64,000 nt of DNA, taken from NCBI RefSeq assembly GCF_006542425.1, contig NZ_VFID01000011.1, positions 62,001-126,000 of the forward strand. The letters are read 5' to 3'. Shown here piece after piece: positions 9,070-18,500 of the stretch. The position numbers were made by a program, and so were the translations under genes. The notes beneath the pieces are model-generated. The model worked only from the letters and a program-made list of their open reading frames with translations. It made no database searches and was not told the DNA's origin. The stretch comes from Pseudoxanthomonas sp. z9. GTDB lineage: Bacteria > Pseudomonadota > Gammaproteobacteria > Xanthomonadales > Xanthomonadaceae. Each line of letters opens with the position of its first letter. Within the stretch, counting starts at the first letter, position 1.

Positions 9070-9190
9070 GCAAATCCCCCTCAATCCCCCTTTTTCAAAG
9101 GGGGAGGAAGAGCCGGTTTCCGGGCGCTGAAGCTTCCTGATAGCCCCCTTTGCAAAAGGGGGCGGGCGCCGAAGGCGACGGGGGATTTGC
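9070..9190 (+). repeat. Palindromic repeat element, copy 2
   Basis: Same plan as the preceding element: ends GCAAATCCCCC / GGGGGATTTGC, hairpin CCCCCTTTTTCAAAGGGGG, linker GGTTTCCGGGCGCTG, second hairpin CCCCCTTTGCAAAAGGGGG, then GGCGGGCGCCGAAGGCGACG. The remaining 60 bp up to the kinase stop codon (9191-9254) hold a decayed C-rich tract and nothing else recognisable. Confidence 0.85.
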
Positions 9191-9254
9191 TCTTGGTGCC
9201 AAAACGAAGCACCCCTCTGCCCCCTTCAACAGGAGCGAAGCGCCATCCCAAGCA

Positions 9255-12056
9255 TCAAATGCACCGCGCCCGAATCCGCGCAATCTCCCGCGGAATGACA
9301 CCACCATCCGGCTGCGCGGTGCGCAGCTCGGCCAGCAGCGCGTCCAGATCCCGGCGGCCGCGCTCGCGTTGATCCTGTTCGCAGCGCAGTTCGGCGGCGT
9401 AGCCGCGCGCGCTCCAGCGCAGTTTCGGGATTTCGCTGCCTTCGCCTTTGCGCACCGCCAATGCGTCCATCCGGCGCAGCGCTTCGCCGACCTGGCCGGT
9501 GCGGCCCAGCTGGCGGGCCAGCGACAGTTCGGCGAACAGCGTGCGCGGATGTTCGGTGCCGTAACCGATGCGGGTCAGTTTCTCGGCGCGATCGAAATAC
9601 TCGCTGGCCGCGGCCAGATCCCCGCGCGAGGCCAGCACCTCGCCGATCAGGCGATCGGTTTCGCCGACCAGCGCATGGCTGGCGCCGAACAGTTCGGCGC
9701 GCAGTCCACGCGCTTCCTGCAACGCGGCCAGGGCCTCGTCCTCGCGGCCGGCGCTGTGCAGCACCATGCCGTAGTTGTAGAGCCCGCCGGGCAGTTGCTG
9801 GCGGCTGTCCGGGCTGCGCCAGACCCGCACCGCGCGTTCGATGTCGGCGATGGCGGCATCGGTGTCGCCCAGCTCCCAGGCGATGATGCCCAATGAGTTC
9901 CAGCTGGATCCGGTTTCGCGATGGGCCGGTCCCAGCGCGCTGATCGTCTGCTCGTGCAGCTGGCGCATCTGCGCGTTGGCTTCGGTGAAATGCCCCAGAT
10001 CCACCTGCACCGCGCCCATCTGCCGGCGCACCGCCAGGGTCGCCGGATGGCGATCGCCGTGGATGTTGCGGGCCAGCGCGAGCGCGCGCCGGTAGTGCAT
10101 CAGCGCGGTCTGCGAATCGCCGCGGATCCGGTAGAGGCTGGCGAGACTGCGCTCGATGTCGACCGCCAGCGGATGGCGCTGGCCATCGTACTGGCGCAGG
10201 TGCACGAGCGCGGCGTTGAAGCCGCGGATCGCGCCATCGGCGTTGCCCATGTCGCTTTCCAGTCCGGCCAGGTCGTACAGGCTTTCGGCGACCCCGGTCT
10301 GATCGCGCAGGCCGCGTCGGATCAGCTGCGAGCGCAGGAACAACTGGCGCGCGGTCTGGCGATCGGCGACCGCGCGCCGGCAACGCCCGTCCTGCGACAG
10401 GAAATCGGCGGCCTGCTGTGGCAACTGGATCTGCAGGCGACCGATGTCCGGTTCCAGCCGGATCATCGCGTCGATGCAGTCGCGCGGCCGTCCCAGCAGC
10501 GCCAGCACGCGGCCTCGCTGGGTGGTGCTTTCCAGGGTCAGCGCGGGCGCGTCGCTGCCGTGCAGCAGGCGTTGCTGCCGATCCAGCAGGGTCAGTGCCT
10601 CGCGGTAGTCGCCCAGGCCGATGCGCAGGCGCGCGATCACGCCCAGCAGTTCGGCATGCGCCAGCGGTTGCCGCGCCAGTTCGCGCTCGCCCCGTCGTTC
10701 GCCGGCCACCAGCAGTTCGCGCGCGTCGAAGGTGTTGCCGCGCTGCGCGCTGCCGGCGTTGTCGAACAGGCCGATCACGAAGTTCTGCATCGCCTGCGCG
10801 CGCGCCGCTTCGCGCACCGCCTGCTGGCTCTGCCACAGGCTGGCGCCGAGCGCGGCGATCAGGATCAACGCGGTCACGCTGCCGGCGGCCAGCGCCCAGC
10901 GGTGGCGGGAAATGTATTTGCGCGCGCGATAGCCCAGGCTCTGCGGCCGTGCGTGCACTGGCCGTCCGTCCATGTGTCGGCGCAAGTCCAGCGCCAGCGC
11001 TTCCACCGACGGATAGCGTTGTTCCGGCGACTTGGCCAACGCCTTCAGCGCGATGTTGTCCAGATCGCCGGACAGCTGGCGGCCGTGGCGGCGCGCGTTC
11101 GGGCATTCGGTGCGCCCGCCGCCGGTGGTGCGCTGCGCGGCCACCGAAGGCTTGAGCGGTTCCACCGCCAGGATCGCCTCTTCCCATTCGGCGTCGCTCT
11201 GCCGGCGCAACCGGTAGGGCTTGGTGCCGGCCAGCAGTTCGTACAGCACCACGCCCAGCGAATACACGTCGGTCATGGTGGTGACCGGTTCGCCGCGGAT
11301 CTGTTCGGGCGCGGCGTAGTGCAGGGTGAAGGCGCGGACCTCGGTGCGCGCGTTCACCGGCGCGGGCTCGCTTTCGTCCAGCAGCTTGGCGATGCCGAAG
11401 TCGAGCAGGCGCACGTTGCGGTCCGGCGAGACCAGGATGTTGGAAGGCTTGAGATCGCGATGGACGATCAGGTTGGCGTGGGCGTGGCTGACCGCCTCGC
11501 AGACCTGCAGGAACAGGCGCAGGCGATCGTCGATGGACAGCGCGTTGACCTGGCAGTACTCGGTCAGCGGAATGCCTTCGACGTACTCCAGCGCCAGATA
11601 GGGCTGGCTGCCCTGGCTCACCCCGGCGTCGAGCAGGCGGGCGATGTTGGGATGCTCCAGCCGCGCCAGGATTTCGCGTTCGCGGGTGAAGCGCAGGCGC
11701 AGGTTGGGATCGGCCAGGCCCGGACGCAGCAGTTTCAGCGCGACCCGGCGCTGATACAGGCCATCGGCGCGCGAGGCCAGCCAGACCATGCCCATGCCGC
11801 CTTCGCCGAGCACGTCTTCCAGCCGGTAGGGGCCGATGAGCATGCCGGGCTGGAGTCCGCTCTGGGGTTTTTCCAGCAACGGGGCTTCCATGAAGCCCTC
11901 GCTCTCATCCTCCAGCGCGAGCAGTTTCTCCAGCTCGATCGCCAGCTCCGGATCCTCGGCGCGAATCGCGTCCATCCGGTGCGCGCGCGCGTCCGGCGCC
12001 AGTTCCAGCAGGACATCCAGCAGGGGGGAAAGCTGTTTCCAGCGTTCGACGTCCAC
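9255..12056 (-). CDS. Membrane Ser/Thr protein kinase with C-terminal TPR repeats
   Basis: A 933-residue PknB-type kinase. The kinase domain spans about residues 75-360: glycine loop GEGGMGM (85-90), catalytic Lys in VALKLL (K108), HRDLKPSN (199-206), DFG (219-221) and APE (249-251) are all intact, so it should be active. One transmembrane helix follows (about 388-409). The remaining ~500 residues are tetratricopeptide-like helices outside the membrane. The start is a GTG at 12056, 15 bp after the stop of an ECF-type sigma gene, so the two form an operon. In this common pairing the kinase and sigma factor probably act in one pathway; the signal sensed by the TPR region is unknown. Confidence 0.88.
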   Translation of the reverse strand: MDVERWKQLSPLLDVLLELAPDARAHRMDAIRAEDPELAIELEKLLALEDESEGFMEAPLLEKPQSGLQPGMLIGPYRLEDVLGEGGMGMVWLASRADGLYQRRVALKLLRPGLADPNLRLRFTREREILARLEHPNIARLLDAGVSQGSQPYLALEYVEGIPLTEYCQVNALSIDDRLRLFLQVCEAVSHAHANLIVHRDLKPSNILVSPDRNVRLLDFGIAKLLDESEPAPVNARTEVRAFTLHYAAPEQIRGEPVTTMTDVYSLGVVLYELLAGTKPYRLRRQSDAEWEEAILAVEPLKPSVAAQRTTGGGRTECPNARRHGRQLSGDLDNIALKALAKSPEQRYPSVEALALDLRRHMDGRPVHARPQSLGYRARKYISRHRWALAAGSVTALILIAALGASLWQSQQAVREAARAQAMQNFVIGLFDNAGSAQRGNTFDARELLVAGERRGERELARQPLAHAELLGVIARLRIGLGDYREALTLLDRQQRLLHGSDAPALTLESTTQRGRVLALLGRPRDCIDAMIRLEPDIGRLQIQLPQQAADFLSQDGRCRRAVADRQTARQLFLRSQLIRRGLRDQTGVAESLYDLAGLESDMGNADGAIRGFNAALVHLRQYDGQRHPLAVDIERSLASLYRIRGDSQTALMHYRRALALARNIHGDRHPATLAVRRQMGAVQVDLGHFTEANAQMRQLHEQTISALGPAHRETGSSWNSLGIIAWELGDTDAAIADIERAVRVWRSPDSRQQLPGGLYNYGMVLHSAGREDEALAALQEARGLRAELFGASHALVGETDRLIGEVLASRGDLAAASEYFDRAEKLTRIGYGTEHPRTLFAELSLARQLGRTGQVGEALRRMDALAVRKGEGSEIPKLRWSARGYAAELRCEQDQRERGRRDLDALLAELRTAQPDGGVIPREIARIRARCI

Positions 12057-12071
12057 GATGGACCGCCGCGA

Positions 12072-12638
12072 TCAGGGTTCCTGCATCGACGACAGCAGGA
12101 ACATCCGCGCCTTCTGCCAGTCGCGACGGATGCTGCGTTCGGAGCGCTGCAGGAGCTCGGCGATTTCCAGTTCCGACAGGCCGGCGAAGTAGCGCAGTTC
12201 CACCACCTTGGCCAGGCGTTCGTCCGCCTGTGCCAGCTGGTCCAGAGCGGCGTTCAGCGCCAGCAGGTCCTCGTCGAGTTTCAGGTTGCCTTCGACTTCC
12301 TCGGGAATGTCCGCGACCCGCTTGAGGTCGCCGCCGCGCTTGCGCGCCAGTCGGCTGCGCGCGTAGTCCACCACCACGCTGCGCATGGAGGAGGCGGCAT
12401 AGGCGAAGAAATGCGCGCGGTCCTCGAACTTGGCCGTGCCGGTGGAACCGATCAGCTTGAGGTAGGACTCATGGACCAGCGCGGTCGCGTCCAGGGTATA
12501 GCCGTGCTGGCCCGACAGCTGGCGGCGGGCCATGGTGTGCAGTTCCTGGTAGAGCGTGGCCAGCACCCGATCCAGCGCGGCGCGATCGCCGTTGCGGGCC
12601 GAATCCAGCCAGAGGGTGATGTCTGAAGCGTCCGCCAT
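12072..12638 (-). CDS. ECF-like RNA polymerase sigma factor paired with a Ser/Thr kinase
   Basis: A 188-residue sigma-70 family factor. Region 2 covers RVLATLYQELHTMARRQL to HFFAYAASSMRSVVVDYAR; region 4 is an HTH with LAKVVELRYFAGLSELEIAELL and SERSIRRDW. Sequence style matches the subfamily encoded beside TPR-kinases (the family sometimes named TIGR02999). I chose the ATG at 12638 because GGGGAAAG precedes it at good distance; an in-frame upstream start adds an unlikely tail. There is no adjacent membrane anti-sigma factor, so activity is likely governed by phosphorylation from the downstream kinase. That last point is inference. Confidence 0.85.
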   Translation of the reverse strand: MADASDITLWLDSARNGDRAALDRVLATLYQELHTMARRQLSGQHGYTLDATALVHESYLKLIGSTGTAKFEDRAHFFAYAASSMRSVVVDYARSRLARKRGGDLKRVADIPEEVEGNLKLDEDLLALNAALDQLAQADERLAKVVELRYFAGLSELEIAELLQRSERSIRRDWQKARMFLLSSMQEP

Positions 12639-12710
12639 GTGCTTTCCCCACAAGTCAGGCGGCGAATATAGCCCCAAATGTGAATAAAGGCATTCGGGAG
12701 AAGGTCCCTG

Positions 12711-13535
12711 TCACTTCTGGCAGTGGCCGCACCACACGGTCGTGCGCTGGCCGATGCTGGCTTCCTTCATCGGCCGCCGGCAGCGCGGGCACGGCTCGCC
12801 CCCGCGCCCGTAGGCCGACAGTTCCTGCTCGAAGTAGCCGGGCGCCCCGTCCGGGCTGATGAAGTCGCGCAGGGTGGTCCCCCCACGGGTGATGGCGTAA
12901 CCGAGGATCCGCTTGACCGCGTCGGCCAGGGCCACGTAGCGCTCGCGCGAGACCTTGCCGGCGGCGCGCAGCGGCGAGATGCCGGCCAGGAACAGGCTCT
13001 CGGCCGCGTAGATGTTGCCCACCCCGACCACCACGCCCTGGTCCATCAGGAAGGTCTTCACCGGCGCCTTGCGCCCGCGGCTGAGTTCGAACAGGTAGTC
13101 GCCGTCGAACGCGTCCGACAGCGGTTCCGGTCCCAGCCCCTGCAGGAGGGGATGGACTTCCCCGGCCGGCTGCCACAGCAGGCAACCGAAGCGTCGCGGG
13201 TCATTGAAGCGCAGCACCCGCGCCTGTCCGCGCGGCCCCTCCACCGCGATGTCGACATGATCATGCGCGCGCACCGGCGTATCCACCGGCAGCACCCGCA
13301 GGCTGCCGGACATGCCCAGATGCAGCAGCGCGCTGCCGCCGTCCACGTCCATCAGCAGGTACTTGGCCCGTCGGCGTACCTCGGCGATGCGCTGGCCGGG
13401 CAGGTCGCGCGCGATCTCCGGCGGAATCGGCCAGCGCAGATCCGGCCGGCGCAGCGTCACCTCGCGAATGCGCCGTCCTTCCAGATGCGGGGCCAGGCCC
13501 CGGCGGGTGGTTTCGACTTCGGGCAGTTCGGGCAT
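12711..13535 (-). CDS. mutM: Formamidopyrimidine-DNA glycosylase (Fpg)
   Basis: A 274-residue bifunctional DNA glycosylase/AP lyase that removes 8-oxoguanine and Fapy lesions. After Met removal the catalytic N-terminus is PELPEVE with Pro1 nucleophile and Glu2. The family blocks LLHLGMSGSLRV, RFNDPRRFG and VGVGNIYAAESLF are present, and a C-terminal zinc finger reads CPRC...CGHC. I set the start at 13535 because the enzyme must begin MPELPE. Length is standard. The gene is transcribed towards the sigma-kinase pair, 72 bp from it. Confidence 0.95.
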   Translation of the reverse strand: MPELPEVETTRRGLAPHLEGRRIREVTLRRPDLRWPIPPEIARDLPGQRIAEVRRRAKYLLMDVDGGSALLHLGMSGSLRVLPVDTPVRAHDHVDIAVEGPRGQARVLRFNDPRRFGCLLWQPAGEVHPLLQGLGPEPLSDAFDGDYLFELSRGRKAPVKTFLMDQGVVVGVGNIYAAESLFLAGISPLRAAGKVSRERYVALADAVKRILGYAITRGGTTLRDFISPDGAPGYFEQELSAYGRGGEPCPRCRRPMKEASIGQRTTVWCGHCQK

Positions 13536-13958
13536 GGGGCGGCCGGAAAAGGTGACTGGGGAGGGAATGGGGGTCCCGGGCACGGCAGACAAGTCCGCCA
13601 CGGGACAAGGCGGCCAGGACGGGGCGGGCTGCTGGCCGAACCAAAGCCGGTGACGTATCGGCGGGCGCCCCAGGCGCCCTATGCACAGACCGTGGTTCCA
13701 ATCATCTTATCCGCTGCCCGCGAAGTCGGCGGCGCGCATCACGATGCGTCGCTGGCCATCCTGGATCGCGCCTCGCGCGGCGACCTGCCAGGAATGGTCG
13801 GATCGTCCCTTCCAAGCAGCCTCGGACATGATGGGCCGCATCGGCCGCTTTGCATTCCACATCTAACTTTGAATGCGATCCGTGCCTTGAAGGATGGGAT
13901 GAGCGGGACAGTGCAAATACCATGCGGGGTTCCTTCATCCACTTGGAATGCATTTCGT
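13536..13958. other. Intergenic region between mutM and a lipoprotein gene
   Basis: A 423-bp divergent gap. It contains a perfect 7-bp inverted repeat GGGCGCC-CCA-GGCGCCC at 13663-13679 without a T-run. I see no RNA gene or short gene supported by a ribosome site. Confidence 0.5.
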
Positions 13959-14420
13959 ATGGAAGCACGCACGCGCCTGAAACTGTCCTGCGGTGTCCTG
14001 ATGGCCGCGCTGACCATGACGGCCTGTTCGCCGGGAGCTTCTCCGCAAGGCGAAGCCAGGTCCGATGACGGAACGCCGCTCGTCATCGAGGAAGTCATCA
14101 TCGCCGCCAAGGGGAAAGAGCCGGATGCTTCCCGCGCCGCACTGCGACCCGGGCAGCCACTCGTACTGGGCATCCGGACTTCACGGAGCGCGAAGAACAG
14201 CACCGTGGAAGCAAAGGTCTTCGCCCTGGCGACCGGGCAGGTCATGGAAAAGAGGACCGAACGCTCCGACAAGGACGCCGAGACCATGAAGCTGGATCTG
14301 GACGACGCGAAAAGCTGGTCGGCAGGACGCTACTTGGTCGAGATTCGTCTGGATGGAAAACTGGCGGCCCAGCAGGAGTTCGATCTGACCGAGATGCCCC
14401 AAGAAGCATCGCGCCCCTAG
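13959..14420 (+). CDS. Small lipoprotein, function unknown
   Basis: A 153-residue protein with a lipoprotein signal (LMAALTMTAC, Cys about residue 24) and a soluble beta-rich remainder. Its latter part (TVEAKVFALATGQVMEK... AGRYLVEIRLDGKLAAQQEFDL) looks like an immunoglobulin-like fold of the kind seen in accessory lipoproteins, but I recognise no named family. The start at 13959 gives the only sensible signal peptide. It converges with and overlaps the stop of the peroxidase gene by 4 bp. Possibly part of the accessory island that includes the rhs genes. Confidence 0.6.
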   Translation: MEARTRLKLSCGVLMAALTMTACSPGASPQGEARSDDGTPLVIEEVIIAAKGKEPDASRAALRPGQPLVLGIRTSRSAKNSTVEAKVFALATGQVMEKRTERSDKDAETMKLDLDDAKSWSAGRYLVEIRLDGKLAAQQEFDLTEMPQEASRP

Positions 14421-15457
14421 GGCGTGTTCGTGTCACTGAGCGAATGCAGGAAGGCCAGAAGCGCGCGCTTCTCTTCCACGGTCAGCTGGATCGGCGTGCC
14501 GCGGGACAGGTTCCGGTAGTAGATCTCGCGTTCCAGCGCTTCCTCCAGCGTTGGAACGCTCCCGTCATGCATATAGGGCGCGGTCCTGGCGACATTCCGG
14601 AGGGATGGCGTCCTGAAAGCGCCCAGATCTTCCACCCTGCGGCTGGACGTGAACTTCCCGAGTTCGGAAACGTGCCAGTCCGAAAGGATGGCGTGTCCCA
14701 GTGTGCGGGTGGCAAGCGCTTCATCCAGACGGGCGATGGCGGGTGCGATCCGTCCCGCCACCCGCTCGAAACCGATGCCCGTGTGATGTGATTGGTTGTC
14801 CGTCAGCGTGTTGTTTCCGCGCGTGAAAACGTGGCAGGTCCCGCATTCGGCCTTGCCGTTGAACAGCGCCAGTCCAGCAAGCGCGTCATCGTCGAGAACG
14901 GCTTGTCCACTCAGGTGTCGAAAGCCCGGACCATCGGCTGCCGGCAGCGATCCGAGGTAGGCCGAGATGACGGCGGCGAGGCGGACCTTGTCCACCCGCA
15001 GCGAGCTGCCCTGGCGGAGCAGGAGTTCCGAATACTCCGGCCGCGAGGCCAGGCGATCGGCCAACTGGTCCATGTCGGCCAATCCCATCTCGACCGGATT
15101 GGTGAAGGGCTGAAGCACGACATGTTCGAGAGACGTCTCCCGCCCGTCCCAGAAAAACGCGAGCGCACGGCTCGAATCCAGCAGGCTGGGTGAATTGCGT
15201 GTTCCGGATTTCCCCTTGCTGCCTATGGAGACGGTACGGCCATCTGAAAAATGCAAATCGGCGCGATGGCAGCTCGCACAACTGACGTCGTGCGCCGCGC
15301 TCAGGCGGCGATCGTTGAATAGTTTCTTGCCCAGATCGGCGTCGTGAGAATTGGCGCTGGACCCGGTTTCGAAATCGCATGAAACAAGCGAGAGGACTGA
15401 CGCTGCAACCACTACCAATGTGATGCTTATCCTTATCAAGTACTTGTCCATTTTCAA
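14417..15457 (-). CDS. Di-haem cytochrome c peroxidase / MauG-family lipoprotein
   Basis: A 346-residue periplasmic protein with a lipobox (SLVSC, Cys27) and two covalent haem sites, CASCH (C60-H64) and CGTCH (C205-H209), at the spacing of bacterial di-haem peroxidases. The blocks GTRNSPSLL, FFWDGRE, QPFTNPVEMG and PYMHDGSVPTLEEAL are family hallmarks. It should reduce hydrogen peroxide with electrons from a cytochrome, or oxidise another substrate as MauG does; the sequence does not decide. Met3 is an alternative start. It is transcribed away from the large repeat gene at 15522. Confidence 0.87.
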   Translation of the reverse strand: MKMDKYLIRISITLVVVAASVLSLVSCDFETGSSANSHDADLGKKLFNDRRLSAAHDVSCASCHRADLHFSDGRTVSIGSKGKSGTRNSPSLLDSSRALAFFWDGRETSLEHVVLQPFTNPVEMGLADMDQLADRLASRPEYSELLLRQGSSLRVDKVRLAAVISAYLGSLPAADGPGFRHLSGQAVLDDDALAGLALFNGKAECGTCHVFTRGNNTLTDNQSHHTGIGFERVAGRIAPAIARLDEALATRTLGHAILSDWHVSELGKFTSSRRVEDLGAFRTPSLRNVARTAPYMHDGSVPTLEEALEREIYYRNLSRGTPIQLTVEEKRALLAFLHSLSDTNTP

Positions 15458-15521
15458 AGTTAATTGACAGCGTACTTCCAGCCGCTAAAAAAGAAAGGGA
15501 AACGGGGCGGCATTCGATCGA

Positions 15522-18500
15522 ATGTCGAAAAAAGCACAAGTGTCGAGGCGTACAGCCCGGCGATCATGGAGTGGCGGCTTGGGCATGTGGCGGAAGGATT
15601 CCATACGGAAGAAAGTGCGGAGCACCGTGTTCTGGCGAGCGTGGAAAGCCGTAATCGCGCTGATGATTTTCGGCGTAGCGGCATCGCTTGCGGGCGCGAC
15701 CACCTATCTGTACGACGCCAACGGTCGGTTGGTGGTGGCGACGAATGAAGAGGGCGCGCACGCGCGATACGTCTATGACGCCGTCGGCAACCTGCAAGGA
15801 ATTGAAAGACTGCGCCCGGACGAACTGGCGATATTCAGCATGGAACCTGGTCGCGGCGCACCAGGTGCGCACGTTCTAATCCGGGGGCAAGGATTCTCGG
15901 CCGCGACGGCAGGAAACCGGGTCGCGTTCAACGGGACTGCTGCGGAGGTCGTACGGGCATCACCGACGTCGCTGACGGTGGTGGTGCCGGCAGGAGCGAC
16001 GACGGGCTTTGTCGCGGTCGAGGCGGGTGGAGTGTCGACCGTCAGCACCTCGGCCTTCGTCGTTGACGAGAACGAAGCACCGCCAGTGATTCGCAGGATC
16101 GCGCCGTTGCGTGTCGCGGTGGGAGCAACCGTTGGAATCGATGGCGAGCATCTGATGCCGATCCCGGGCCAAAGCAAAGTATCCGTATCGGGGCGCTTTG
16201 TGTCCTCTGCTCGTGAGTCTGCAGGAAATCATATTGATTTCGTGGTGCCAGCCAACGTCGGGAGCGGCAAGGTTAGGGTCACCACCCCATTCGGCAAGGC
16301 TGAAAGTGACGAGGACCTGATCGTGCTTCCGCGTGATGTCTCGCCCGCTGATGTTGAAACGGTTCATCGGATTGCGCCGGGTTCGGAACCCGTTTCCCTG
16401 GGCGCATCCGGTTCTGGAAAATGGGTGGTGGTACTGTTCGATGGAAAGCTCGGGGACTACCTGAGCATTCAGTCCGATCCCGGCACCGGATCAGCCGTCG
16501 AATATGTCGTCCGCGATCCCGCGAATCAGATACTCGCAAAAGGCTCACTGTCTGCAAGTCTGGCATCGCTCCATTTGCCTGCTCTGAACAAGACGGGCAG
16601 CTATGCGATCTACATGAAACGCGCACCCGAGGCGGGAAGCTGGCGGTTGTCGGTGGAGGTCGACCCGACGCAGGCCATCGACGGGGAGTCTCGGGCACTT
16701 GGAGTATGGGCGCCGGGTCAGAGCAAGCGATTTCTTCTTTCCGGAAGGATCGGCGACAACCTGGGCCTGGGCATCAGTGAATTGGATGCACCCGGTGGCA
16801 GCTATGCCCGTGTCGAGGTGTACCGGCCGGACGGCACGCAGTTGCGGTACCGGTACTGCTACGTCAGTGATGGCGGCTGTGACGTGAACCTATCGCGATT
16901 GTCGGCGGGCACGTATGCGGTGGTAATGGAGCCTGCGTGGTCCAGGCAGCAGGTGCAATTCAAGGTCACCTTGTCGACAGATGTGACGGGCTTGTTGTCA
17001 CCGGACGAGTGGAAAACCCTGGCGCTGGACCGATATGGCCAGAACGGCCGGCTGAGCTTCACAGGCACGGCCGGGCAGCGGTTGGGCCTGCAGGTCAGCG
17101 GGCAGCAGACACTGCCCGCTGACCGGAACGTGTACTACACCGTGTACGCACCGGACCGCACTCTGCTGACGTCCGGGACCCTCCGCGGCGGCGGTGCGCT
17201 GGATCTGCCGGCGTTGCCGGCGGACGGCAGCTACCAGGTGTTTGTGGATCCGTACTACGGCGAGACGCTGACCGCGCAGCTGCGGTTGGCGACCGGCACG
17301 GCCGAAGGCTTGGGGGTGACGAACACGCCGGCCGCGTATGAAGCACGCGGCACCGGCGAGGCGGCGTACTTCACCTTCACCGCCAGGGACGGGGACAACC
17401 TGGGTCTGGGCATCAGCGAACTGCGCATATCCGGTGGAAGCTATGCCTATGTCCGGGTGTACCGACCGGATGGCAAGCGAGGGTGGTCCAGTACCTGCTA
17501 CCTCAGCCATGGCGGCTGCGAAGTGAACCTGCCGCGGTTGTCCGCGGGCACCTACGCGGTGGTGGTGGAACCAGCCTCGTCCACCCAGCGCTTGCAGTTT
17601 AAGGCCACCTTGTCGGCGGACGTGACAGGTGAGCTGGTGCCGGATGCATGGACGCCATTGATACTGAGTCGACCGGGCCAGAACGGCCGTTTGGACTTCA
17701 CTGGCACCGCCAGCCAGCGGTTGGGCCTGCAGGTCAGCGGGCAGCAGACACTGCCGGCGGACGGGAACGTGTACTACACCGTGTACGCACCGGACCGCAC
17801 TCTGCTGACGTCCGGGACCCTCCGCGGCGGCGGTGCGCTGGATCTGCCGGCGTTGCCGGCGGACGGCAGCTACCAGGTGTTTGTGGATCCGTACTACGGC
17901 GAGACGCTGACCGCGCAGCTGCGATTGGCGACCGGCACGGCCGAAGGCTTGGGGGTGACGAACGCGCCGGCCGCGTATGAAGCACGCGGCACCGGCGAGG
18001 CGGCGTACTTCACTTTCACCGCCAGGGACGGGGACAACCTGGGTCTGGGCATCAGCGAACTGCGCATACCCGGTGGCAGCTATGCCTATGTCGAGGTGTA
18101 CCGGCCGGACGGCACGCAGTTGCGGTACCGGTACTGCTACGTCAGTGATGGCGGTTGCGACGTGAACCTGCCGCGGTTGTCGGCGGGCACGTATGCAGTT
18201 GTGGTGGAGCCAGCGTCGGCCGGGCAGCGGTTGCAGTTCAAGGCTACCTTGTCGGCGGATGTGACAGGTGAGTTGGTGTCGGATGCGTGGACGCCATTGA
18301 CACTGAGTCGACTGGGCCAGAACGGCCGGTTGCACTTCACCGGCACGGCCGGGCAGCGGCTGGGCTTGCAGGTCAGCGGGCATCAGACACTGCCGGTGAA
18401 CTGGGACGTGTACTACACCGTGTATGCACCGGACCGCACTCTGCTGACATCCAAGGCCTTACGGGGCGGTGGTGCGCTGGACCTGCCGGCGTTGCCGGCG

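Noticed and set aside
9921-12626. Long plus-strand open frame opposite the kinase-sigma genes
   Set aside because: Composed of His/Gln/Arg-rich low-complexity sequence typical of GC-rich antisense shadows; kinase motifs are intact on the minus strand.
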